Source: Pteria penguin
Lineage: Eukaryota; Mollusca; Bivalvia; Pterioida; Pteriidae
Direction: 5' to 3'
DNA: 64,000 bases
Assembly (NCBI GenBank): GCA_035048485.1
Contig: CM068585.1
Coordinates: 52,892,910-52,956,909, forward strand
Positions 54,599 to 64,000 of the stretch are shown piece after piece (the first letter of the stretch is position 1; each line of letters starts with the position of its first letter). A program made the position numbers and the translations under genes. The notes below the pieces were generated by a model, which did not search any database, had not been told where the DNA came from, and was given only the letters and a program-made list of their open reading frames with translations.

Positions 54599-55167
54599 AT
54601 CATGATGCAGCAGTAATGACCATGATATATTATTCATTGTATGCTATGAGATAATTATAAAAGCATTTTTTTAATGAATTAAATTTGAAAATTGTATTGT
54701 ATATTTTGTTTTGATTTACAATATACTTGCTTGTATGCTTTTATAATCGAATCTCATTTTGTTAAACTTCATGTAAAATGTAATTGAAATAGGTCACATG
54801 CACGCTGTACCATTATTCTGTACAAATATTGATAGTACAATTTATATTTCATACATGCAGTCTTTTTCCTACAATAAATACAGCTTGCAAGAACTGGAAA
54901 ATTTCAAATAACACTTATATGCATATACTCTGTTCGTCAGTTGTTTAGTTAGCAGATATTTATGATAATGATACGCAATACCTTAACATTTGATATTTTA
55001 CGACAGAAATTGTAACGCTCGATATGTTTTACACTCTTAACGATGAATCTATATACTTGAAATACTGTATGTAAAATCTATTTTTTGTATGTTACTGACA
55101 GTTAAGGATAGGCAATTACAATGATTATTTAGCTGGTGAAAATGATATCAATATTTGATTGCAAACT
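54599..55167. other. 3' UTR and intergenic DNA after the VWDE-like gene
   Basis: Includes AATAAA at 54873. No other feature recognised. Confidence 0.5.
54873..54878 (+). terminator. Candidate polyadenylation signal
   Basis: AATAAA about 275 bases after the stop codon of the VWDE-like gene. It is the best placed signal, though AT-rich context makes chance matches common. Confidence 0.4.
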
Positions 55168-55441
55168 GAAGCCGGCGTGGCCTAGTGGTATCGCGCTGGA
55201 CTCCTAATCGGGAGACCGGGGTTCGATTCCCACTCTGGTCATGCCGGTGTCCTGTCTTTCGGATGAGACAGTAAATCCCTAGGCCCCGTGTTGTGGTATG
55301 CAAGGCACGTTAAAGATGCACTGCTTCGGGTAGGTCCGTTGCAAAGGTCAAAATTTGTATACCCCGCATCAGGCAAGTGCCGTCACCATATACATGAAAT
55401 ATTCATGGTGTGACGTTAAACAAAAATCAATCAATAAATCA
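55168..55441 (+). repeat. SINE, complete reference copy
   Basis: tRNA-like head with A-box TGGCCTAGTGG and B-box GGTTCGATTCC, body GTCCTGTCTTTCGGATGAGA, conserved tail block GTGTGACGTTAAACAAAAA and an (AATC)n end. The tail resembles the conserved 3' domain of V-SINEs such as the molluscan RUDI family, from memory. It would be transcribed by RNA polymerase III and copied by a LINE. Confidence 0.85.
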
Positions 55442-55904
55442 ACTGATTGCAAACTAAATATTGTTCGAATATTCTTCTACTAGAGCTTCATTTTCACACC
55501 ATTAAATGGTTTTTATGTAAAATCAAATGACATGAAATTGGTTGTTTTACCATTTCACAAAAGTTTATGATGTAGTATGTTGTAGGGAAGGCATATATGT
55601 TTTATAACTATTAAGTAGAATATATCATTTATTAACATTGAAAAGCTGGAATATTTGTGGAACAAAAAGCTATAGTCAAATGATAAATGATTCCAATAAG
55701 CCATACATATGGACCAGATGTATTCCATTGCTCAGTTTTCTATTAAATCATACACACCAATGCTCATTTGTTTTCAATTATTTCTCAGATCTCAAGCTGA
55801 AGAATATCTCGTATTTGTCAGTGTTAATTATAAGATAACAAGTCGCGAATACACAATCAAGAATCAAATGAAATGTAAACAATCAATAAGAAAAGGAGCA
55901 CAAG

Positions 55905-55950
55905 TTGTTTATCTACATCCGCCAATAATACCTCAAACATCAAGAACTAT

Positions 55951-55981
<31 letters not shown>

Positions 55982-56315
55982 CGAGTCTTTTCGTTATATA
56001 GAGTTACTTCCCATTTGGGACGGTATCTGACGTAAAACAATTATGACGTCATCAAATTCCTATGAACACGTCATTTGTGGATATCATTTATCTGAGTGTT
56101 AGATCAGTTTCCATAGAATGTAATGACGTCATAAGTGTTTTATGTCAGACACCGTCCTAAATGGGAAGTAACTCTGTATAACGCAAAGACTGAATAAGAG
56201 GATGTATCTACAGGTATATTCAACAAAACGACCTATCTCTCACTGAAGTTGGGTATCTTTATTTGGATATATTAATTTTATCACAAGCCGAATTAAGAGG
56301 ATGTAGATAAATAAA
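55905..56315. mobile_element. Nested inverted-repeat element (MITE-like)
   Basis: Inner arms 55984-56052 and 56123-56190 are about 68-bp imperfect inverted repeats (GAGTTACTTCCCATTTGGGA against TCCTAAATGGGAAGTAACTC), each with TGACGTCAT near the centre. An outer pair, TTTATCTACATCC near 55908 and GGATGTAGATAAA near 56300, encloses it. No transposase ORF. Confidence 0.75.
55951..55979. repeat. (TA)n microsatellite
   Basis: Short TA tract next to the inverted-repeat element. Confidence 0.9.
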
Positions 56316-56927
56316 AAAAAAAACATCATCTGGTTATGAAATAATTTAATTCATTCATCTATTCATATTCGTAACAAGATGTATCAGATCCATATACAGG
56401 TCTACAGTATCTTTCGCAAGGTTTCAGAGATAGAACAATAAAATCAATACAATTAGTGTTTTCTGTTATGATGACTATTATAAATCTGTTATTTACATCC
56501 TTCTAAAATCCTTAAAGTAGAATATTATGGACTACGGAAATAAAATGGACGGAAAAGGTGTCATAACATAAATGGTAAATGTGACAAAATGCAATGCTAA
56601 TAAGACGAGATTGCTTCTACAAAGTGGAGTAAAAAGAGTTTATACATGTACAAATTACCAAAGCTGGAATTCATTAGCATTAATTTTGAGGTAACCTTTA
56701 AAACCATATGTTTGCTTATGTGAAATATAATATATGGAAGGAACAAGATGAGTGTGAAAAAATAAACTTAGACGAAGCAAAATGCCGGACAAACATGTCA
56801 AGACTTAGAGACAGATAGAGAAAAATTATAGAACTAGAATAATAATATCATTTCCTATCATATTACCATATAACCAATAACGTATAAATTATATATATCT
56901 AGTTATAGATATTTATGAGAATATATA

Positions 56928-57170
56928 TATAAATAAAGAACATATACACCTTTTAATTTTGTGCACCTTATGCGCATTACAACAAATTATATCTCTTCAG
57001 TGATGCTCGTGACAAAATTATTAAAATTCTCATAATATATAAATATTTGAAGAGCAGTGTTGAAACCAAAATGACCAAAAAGTGAACCAAAGAATCTATC
57101 TAAGGACAGAGCTATGCATGAGGGAGATACTCCTTAGTTATAGAGTGATTTACTTAATTTGATGACTGAA
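56928..57170 (-). repeat. Interspersed repeat R2, 3' two thirds
   Basis: Minus strand: CATAGCTCTGTCCTTAGATA, TTTGGTTCACTTTTTGGTCA, CACGAGCATCACTGAAGAGA, GGTGCACAAAATTAAAAGG. Confidence 0.8.
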
Positions 57171-57284
57171 AATTTGAAGTATAAACTTCATATTCTGCTC
57201 ACATATTGAGTGTTCCAAACCACTGGAGACTACAAATGTAACAAACAACGCCCCTCTCCCATCAACAGAATAATACCCAACAAA

Positions 57285-57489
57285 ACAAAACATAAAAACA
57301 AAAACAAAAAAAAAATCCCAAAAAATTACAAAAATGAAAAGAAAACAAAAAACAACAACTAAAAGTGGAAAAAAAACAGAAAACAAAACAGAAAAAAAAA
57401 CTCAAAACCAAAAAAAAAAAAAAACCCAAAAAGAAAAACCAAAAAAAAAAAAAAACCGAAAAAAAGACGAACAAAAACAAAACAAACAA

Positions 57490-57524
<35 letters not shown>

Positions 57525-57545
57525 CAAACAAGATAAAACAAAAGC
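57285..57545. repeat. A-rich low-complexity tract
   Basis: Runs of A with AAAAC-like units and one C run. Confidence 0.9.
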
Positions 57546-58033
57546 AAATTCATGAATTAATAAAAATATAGTTACAATCTTTGAAATATAATCACTGAAA
57601 AATATCAATAAGTTGCGATACACCACTGCTAAAAGAATACATTAACATATAAAAAGTTTAGACAGTATCGGTGGTATTGTATGCACAACGTACATGTGTA
57701 CTGAATATTACTGCTAGTAGACTGACAATTTACAACAAGTTCTTTCGACATTGCGGGAAGACTGAAATATCGACGAAATATCGTTAATATTAATAGAAAA
57801 ATAATTAATACTGCCTTCATTACAAATATTTCAGACTTCAACATTTTTATCATGGAGATCCCTAAATAAAATAAATGTTGAAATTAACATATTCAAGCAT
57901 TCAAGTAGTATAGGTATAACGTATAGATTATATATTTAATAGCTAACTAAATACCTCTTTGTATAACATTTTTATGTCGAAATGTTTAAAATGGATAGAT
58001 TATTTGAATAGTTTTTGGCATCATCTACACATC

Positions 58034-58309
58034 CTACAGTGGTTGTACAACCCCTTTTTGTAAAACAGGTCCTTCGTGATGGAGAAACATCACAGGCCAA
58101 ACCATGAAGTCAATTTTGCTGCCAGATTTTGTGTAATGTCTATATATTTTGTCATCAAAACGGTCCCCTTTCTTGGCCCCAAACATCAATGTAACGGGTG
58201 GATCCTGGATTCGCATGTACCAGCATAACTCAATTGAACGGTTAATGTATGTCTTGCAGTGGCTAGCTATCTCTCCAAAATGTACTGATATACACTTTCT
58301 GTGTACGAC
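58034..58309 (-). CDS. MIEAP-like gene last exon
   Basis: Acceptor TTTCAG, phase 0, stop at 58034-58036. Holds the most conserved end of the domain, including KIDFMVWPVMFLHHEG and LQKGVVQ. Confidence 0.88.
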   Translation of the reverse strand, partial: VVHRKCISVHFGEIASHCKTYINRSIELCWYMRIQDPPVTLMFGAKKGDRFDDKIYRHYTKSGSKIDFMVWPVMFLHHEGPVLQKGVVQPL

Positions 58310-60100
58310 CTGAAATATATTTAACTAATTCATAACGATTCCAGACATGGATTCCAATTAACAACCACAAAAACTCCAATAAATCTCTATGAGGCTTGGG
58401 TCAATAATATAATTTCTGCAAGGCAACTAGGAGGATAGCTTTTGGAGGTGAAGATATCCACCTAGGTATCTATTTTTTATTTTCTATTCTGTTATTTTGT
58501 TGATTGTGTCCTTCAGTGACATGATTGTGTCCTTTAGCGACATGATTTGGGTCCTTCTGTGAGAAGATTTGGTCCATTAGTGACATGATTTTGCCGCTCA
58601 GTGACTTAATTTTGTCCTTAAGTGACATGATTTTTGTCATTCAATGACATGATTTTTGTCTGTCCTTCAATGACATGATTTTGTCCTTCATTGACATAAG
58701 TCATCTTCTCACCAGTTTTATCTACATATATACGATAAGGAACAAAGATATAAGGAATTCTTTAAACATAGTGACATCAAAAGGAACTGAAATACACTAC
58801 GGTGATAACTTGTTATTGGTCTATCTATTTTTAAATTAGGTATGTATCTTAATCTTGAATCATTATTCTAGTTCATACCTGTGCTGTATCTTGGAGTGCC
58901 TCCGATGCCATGGATTTACGGAAATCTTTCACTTTTTTCATACTGCCCTTTCCAATGTGAAGTCCAACATTCTGGCATAAAATGTACAGGATCATATAAT
59001 GTGATACACATATTTTAGAGATACTCAAGAATTACTGGTCTTAGCGTTGTAAATTGTACCTCACCTTGCTTACAAGTATTTAAATATTATTCTTAATTAT
59101 TGACATCTTTTCACATAGTTCATTAACACTCATGTAATACAAAGTCATCTTCTTAAATAGAAAACAAAATACTCACATATTCAGGGGACTTCTGATGTGA
59201 TTAACAACAAATTCATACACAAATGTCTCCTTTCGTAAAATAGTTATTTCACAGCAATTTCAATTTCTTGAAATAACAAATTTACTAAACTTATTCTATT
59301 GATATTTATGGTATAGGTAAAAAAATCTGTCAAAGTATGATATCAAATACAATATAAAATGAATGCATTATTCTAAAAAAAATAGTTATTTTACTGACAG
59401 AAAGTAGCAATATTTCCTAACAAAGTTTGTAACATAATTTTAGAGCAGTATTTCAGTGAAGAAAAATTTATTAATCTTCAGATCTCTGGATCATACACCA
59501 ATACAATACAAATACTTGCGTTGAGTAATATATATAGATGCAGATATAAGTATAACTTTACCTTTGCTATATCCTCAAGTTGGTTGATTGCCAATGCTTC
59601 ACATTCTTGATAAATAGCCTGTAATAAAACTTACTTGAAGGATCAATAAGAAGAAACCATTAAGTAAAACATTACCACAGAAATGAAAATCATAATTTAC
59701 TTTTAGTATTTATAATCCAATCACTATTCTATTTTCATTACACATTAATAATCTGTTTATTTCATTAACAAAAGATTTTACCCGTTGGTAAATTGTATGA
59801 TCCCTCACAATTTGACAGATAAATATATATAAAGGAATAGTAAAGTGTTTGGTGTTAAATGCGAGTTCATGGAAAGCATTGTTTCTCTAGCAAATCGGCT
59901 ATCAATAATCATTATCAACTGTCATAACTACTGCTGTAAAATTGAGTAAGTGTGATGTTACTTCTGATTACTAACATCTTTTAAATCCATTTTTAACCTA
60001 AGATAGACGATGTCATATAGGTATTTTATCGTCCCATATTCTTTATTGTTGTTAATTGTTTTCTTTAAACAAATTTATTTTCTTTTTCTGTATGTCTGTA

Positions 60101-60170
<70 letters not shown>

Positions 60171-63070
60171 TGTGTTTTGTATCATAAGTGCACATTTAAA
60201 TGAAACATAAATAAGAAAGAAAACTGGAAAACATCACAGGATTTTTCTGTGCGGTTAATGTCAATGATTACCTCTATTAAATTCAAAAGACACTGTATAG
60301 CTTTAGATTCGTCCATGTGCATTTTTTCTTCTAGATTTTCCATGGCATCTGTCCACTGGTTGTCATAAAGTTCACTGAATTTTTCTCCTAGTTTGATGGG
60401 ACGATTATCATCACTAAGATCTGCTATAGCCGCATTGTTATCACGCAAGCGATCTCCTGCCATAGCGCTAAGTCTAATAATGATAGTTAAAAATGTATGA
60501 TTACCTTTTTACTGTCGGAAATATATCACCATTTAGAATTAAAAATATAATTCATTAATGAGAATAAAGACTTCAGTATTGATATCAAGTGTTATCTGTT
60601 TATCATTGTAAATATCTGCTCTATATTTGATAGAAACCTTAATAATGATTTCTTAAACACATCATATACATAGTTTCACATATCGATGTTATAATTAAAA
60701 GTGGTACAACCTTGTGAGCGCATTTTCTTTTTCAGCACGGAATTGTTCTTTTTCTCTCATTAATTCCTGTATTCGAAAATTATAAACCCGAACTTTATCT
60801 TCACTTTCTTCAAGTCTGCATTAAGCGAAAAAGGTAAAATGAATTAGGTAAATGTATACATATGAATCAAAACAAAGTAACATAGAATTTTTATATGATT
60901 AATACTTGGGTTCTTAGAAAATCATTCTTAATACCAAAAACTAAATTGAAACGGAATCTGTGAACATTACCTGAAAAAGTACTAAGAGTTATAAATCTGA
61001 AAATTGCTGAGTAAAAATAAATTACCTTTTCATGACCTCTTGAATTTTGTCCTCTGTTTTCTGCAAAGTTGTTTCAGATGGTTTTTGTCTTTGAAATATA
61101 TACATGTGTTATTTAGCAGTAGGCACGTAAAACCATTTTGTTTGAATTAATCATGACTATATGTAAAACAAACGGTAATGAACGGTAATGAAATGTAATG
61201 TGAATAATAAAAAAAATATTAAGAAAGTGCAGAGATATCAATTTTACTTACTTATTTGCACGATAATACATACATCAAGAAATAATGTTCTTTAACCATG
61301 CGAAACAGACATACATGTGTTTAGTGGTTGTCACAAAATTTCCCATTACACTGGATGTGTTGTGCGTTGAAACATGGTTTTCAAATGAGTAAATGACTGA
61401 TACACGTTTTTAGATGAAGTCAATTTGTCCACATAAAAATTCTAATAAAAATTTTTTAAATCACAATTAACATTGTAATCTTCCCTTGTTATAGACTATC
61501 CTTTCTTCGACACTAAAATGTCAAAATTGTGAGGATCATTTTGTTGCATTGATCACTCAGAGACATCACAGGGTCATTTGTGAAAAAGGTGAAATGTAAA
61601 CTAACTCCACATACATGTGTTCTATTTTTTTTTATTAGATTCTCTCCTCTTCCTAGTAGATAAAACATAGAGAATAATTGACCTATCGAAATTTTCATGC
61701 AGTTGTAGAAATGTATTGTATAGCTTCATGGTGACTTCTGCCACATAACCGAGCCAGTAACACCTCTTTTTTCTTTAATTATACAGTATTAATATGAGAT
61801 GTCTGAAATATGCCAGAAAGAATGAAAAAGACTATTACAGTCTGAAAAACAAATGGGATAAATGGAAACACACTCGGGGTGGTAAAATGAAATAGTAATT
61901 GTGAATAATCACTTATTTTTAATTACAACGAAAACTGAATTCATGTTTTATATTGAGGTCTCCAACAACATACAAAATTAGCTGCCATGATTTTACTGTA
62001 ACTTAGAATACTCAAATGGAATAAAAATTAAGTATATATAAAACCTGTTCTGTGGTCTGAAGGTTTTACATCACAAAATGATAGGTAAGTAACAAATCTA
62101 AAATACGGTGAGACAGTATGGGGATATAATCTTCTAACATCCAAGCGATTTGATACTACACGACATTTGACCGTAAATCTGCTATATGACGCTTTGTGGC
62201 TTGTATATCAAACATGTGGTTGACTATAATCCGAAAATACATGATTTACAGTAAGGAATCCATTAAACCTACAATAGACACTTTATTTCTGTGTGTTGAT
62301 AAATAAATATGAATGTTGAAATATAATTATGTATTTTTTCTTGTTTACGGAGTCAAATTCCTGATTACTTTGGAGACAGTGCAAATAAAATATTGCACTG
62401 ATAAGGATAAAACACGAACATCAAAAGAATGATAAGACATTTGTCAGCAATATGATCCATATTAATCTGATATTATAATTATTCTTACATCTTTTCGAGA
62501 CTCATAATTCTCTCCCGAAACATTTCGTTGTCATTCTTTAATTTTTCATTTTCTTCACGTAACTTTTTCTCATTCTTCATGATGCATTCCTTCTCGTTAC
62601 GTAAAAGAAGCATTTCTGTTGTTTCCAGTTTGTGTAATTTGGCTTGCATGTTGTTCTTTTCAGTTTGAAGATCCTGATACTTTTGATGTAAGACGTGAGT
62701 TTCATCTCTTTTCTCTTCTATCTTTTCTCCAACCTCAACAATTCTGTAAGATATTTCATGAACGAATTTGTAGAGATACATTTCTATAAATATTTCAATA
62801 CAAAAAAATCCAAAATAAAGAAACTTACTCAGTATTAATTGGTTAATGTATGAATAATAAATGCAAAACATATATTACTTTTGTTCTAGGCTGTGATTTT
62901 TATCTTGCAACTCCGAGTTTTCTTTCTTGAACGCCAGTATTTGGGCCTGTAATTTCTTTTTCTCATCGGAATTATCATAAGCTAATACAGTCTTCTCCTT
63001 TTGTAAATCTTTTATTTGCTTGATTTTATCGTCGAGTTTTGCCTTGTATTGATCACACTCCTGCTTGTAT
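58034..63070 (-). CDS. MIEAP (mitochondria-eating protein)-like gene, 3' eight exons
   Basis: On the minus strand eight exons join in phase to give about 413 residues. The first about 205 are a charged coiled coil rich in Lys, Glu and Leu. The rest matches the C-terminal domain of mitochondria-eating protein (SPATA18/MIEAP): KFSELYDNQWTDAMENLEE, a run of helices, ISVHFGEIASHCKTYINRS, GDRFDDKIYRHYTKSG and VWPVMFLHHEGPVLQKGVVQ at the C-terminus. In vertebrates MIEAP promotes removal of damaged mitochondria. Bivalves carry many proteins with this domain, whose role is not settled. The N-terminus lies past base 64000 or in exons I did not find. All junctions use GT-AG. No break is seen in the exons found, so the gene may be intact. 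Confidence 0.82.
58503..58700. repeat. Minisatellite, about 22-25-bp unit
   Basis: About eight imperfect units like GTCCTTCAGTGACATGATTTT in the last intron of the MIEAP-like gene. Confidence 0.88.
58879..58971 (-). CDS. MIEAP-like gene exon g
   Basis: Acceptor TGCCAG, donor CAG|GTATGA, 31 codons, phases 0-0; NVGLHIGKGSMKKVKDFRK onward. Confidence 0.85.
59562..59618 (-). CDS. MIEAP-like gene exon f
   Basis: Acceptor TTACAG, donor AAG|GTAAAG, 19 codons, phases 0-0; AIYQECEALAINQLEDIAK. Confidence 0.83.
60095..60170. repeat. (TG)n microsatellite
   Basis: TATG units then about 33 TG units, in the intron between exons e and f of the MIEAP-like gene. Confidence 0.96.
60272..60473 (-). CDS. MIEAP-like gene exon e: start of MIEAP domain
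   Basis: Acceptor TTATTAG at 60474 (or TTAG at 60468, same phase), donor GAG|GTAATC. Encodes SDDNRPIKLGEKFSELYDN and the helices after it. Confidence 0.85.
60711..60815 (-). CDS. MIEAP-like gene exon d
   Basis: Acceptor ATGCAG, donor AG|GTTGTA (non-ideal), phases 2-2, 105 bases; LMREKEQFRAEKENAL. Confidence 0.75.
61026..61088 (-). CDS. MIEAP-like gene exon c
   Basis: Acceptor TCAAAG, donor AG|GTAATT, phases 2-2, 63 bases, helical Gln/Lys/Glu-rich. Confidence 0.75.
61089..62488. other. Intron of the MIEAP-like gene
   Basis: 1.4 kb between coiled-coil exons b and c. No repeat or RNA gene recognised. Confidence 0.5.
62489..62743 (-). CDS. MIEAP-like gene, coiled-coil exon b
   Basis: Acceptor TTACAG, donor AT|GTAAGA, phases 2-2, 255 bases of coiled coil (VGEKIEEKRDETH to MSLEK). 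Confidence 0.84.
62879..63070 (-). CDS. MIEAP-like gene, coiled-coil exon a
   Basis: Minus-strand acceptor AAATAG, donor AA|GTAATA, phases 2-2. Encodes YKQECDQYKAKLDDKIKQIK and more heptads. Confidence 0.82.
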
Positions 63071-64000
63071 CTATTTAATATGTTAAAAAATATCAATATA
63101 TTAAACATAACTTTGTCGAAAGAAGTCAAATTTCAGGAAAAGAAAGATTGAAAGTCTTCGATATAATGTATAATGGCAACATTATATCTTCGCGATAAAC
63201 ACAAACGGCAAAACCATTCAAATGTTCATATCAAAATCATATATGGTTAATAACTCTAATGTTTTGCTTGTGTATGTAACAAAAGTTATCTATTACTGCT
63301 AACAAAAACGTCAAATGTTTTAATGTTCACAAGAGAGAAATAGTGAATTAATATTTGATGTGTCGCACTGCGCATCATATAAGCTGAGAGATATAAACAT
63401 CATATACAGGATATTGGAATTTAAATACCATAGTAATTGACCTATCCCCAAAACACACCCCTGCTAACCCAGTACCAATGATACGGCGTCTAATCTTGAC
63501 CGGCAGCGATAATTATAGCTCACATCTCGCACGTGCTTCGACCTTGGACAAACAGAGAATTTCCCTGCATAGGTTTACGTAAGGAATGTACAGGTCAAGA
63601 GCCATAAAACCTTTAAAACTCGTCAGTATTTTCGATTATTATCAAAATGATTAAACGATGCATTCACAGTATATGTTATAGTGAGTACCCTAACCTATTA
63701 CCAGCATGTAGCAGATTTAGAGGGAGGCGCAAGCCCTCCCCCTTTCTAAAAGCGAAGAACTGAAGTAAAAACGATAAATTAAAAGGGAAAAAGGACAGAA
63801 AAAGAAGATCGTAAAGGAGAGATATTACGTTTACACGACTTTTCCGGATTTTTCTAGACCCCCCCCCCCTTTTCCGTAAAATTCTTATTACGGGCAGGGT
63901 ACACACCCGACAATGTTTTAAAAAGTGTAATAAGAAAATATATAGATTGCCATAATAAATAATCCTCCGTTTGGAAAACAAGGGTCAACATATATATATA
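63071..64000. other. Probable upstream intron of the MIEAP-like gene
   Basis: No further coiled-coil exon was found. 63705-63760 (CAGATTTAGAGGGAGGCGC) resembles one end of the 37366-37519 MITE family, but no partner end was found. Confidence 0.45.

Larger units (their letters stand above)
56316..58033. other. Intergenic DNA between the two host genes
   Basis: Contains an R2 copy (56928-57170) and an A/C-rich tract (57285-57545, with a C run near 57489). Lys-rich open frames there are translated low-complexity sequence. No gene. Confidence 0.6.

Noticed and set aside
57150..57626. Lys-rich and Phe-rich open frames
   Set aside because: A-rich low-complexity tract read in several frames.
63705..63900. 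Second hAT-like MITE near the window end
   Set aside because: One end resembles the 37366-37519 family, but no matching inverted end or target duplication was found.

Overview
This is animal nuclear DNA, most likely from a bivalve mollusc. It is AT-rich, with long introns, many microsatellites, tRNA-headed SINEs whose tail reads like the molluscan V-SINE type, and two host genes of types that are common and expanded in bivalves. No protein or RNA search was run. All calls come from reading translations, splice signals and repeats by eye.

Layout. 1-3061 holds no gene, only microsatellites and a SINE body. 3062-12540 is one complete Ty3/Gypsy-type LTR retroelement: two 655-bp LTRs, TCTT target duplication, gag, protease-RT-RNaseH-integrase, a small extra ORF and an errantivirus/baculovirus-F-like envelope gene. 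Pol and env are broken by stop codons and a frame change. 12545-16836 is repeat-rich intergenic DNA. 17047-18658 is a decayed Crypton-type (DUF3504-like) tyrosine recombinase gene, broken first by an exact 13-bp tandem duplication.

23631-54598 (+) is a large host gene rebuilt here as 22 exons: a short signal-peptide exon, a uromodulin-like D8C domain, a cysteine-bearing region, a von Willebrand D domain, an EGF-like module, a Ser/Thr-rich stalk of small phase-1 exons, one transmembrane helix and an acidic cytoplasmic tail. It belongs with the VWDE-like (von Willebrand D and EGF domain) proteins. All junctions keep phase except exon 9/10. Its introns hold a reverse-transcriptase element lacking part of its catalytic core, three MITEs or MITE-like pieces, SINEs and a minisatellite.

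58034-63070 (-) is the 3' part of a second host gene, eight exons encoding a coiled coil followed by a mitochondria-eating-protein (MIEAP/SPATA18)-type C-terminal domain. Its 5' end lies beyond base 64000.

The strongest signals for something undescribed are RNA-like structures inside the mobile elements: three hairpins with the same AGACGA loop and changing stems in the 3' region of the LTR element, and an 84-96-nt module with complementary ends that differ in sequence but keep pairing, found after the reverse-transcriptase ORF and again alone on the other strand 13 kb away.
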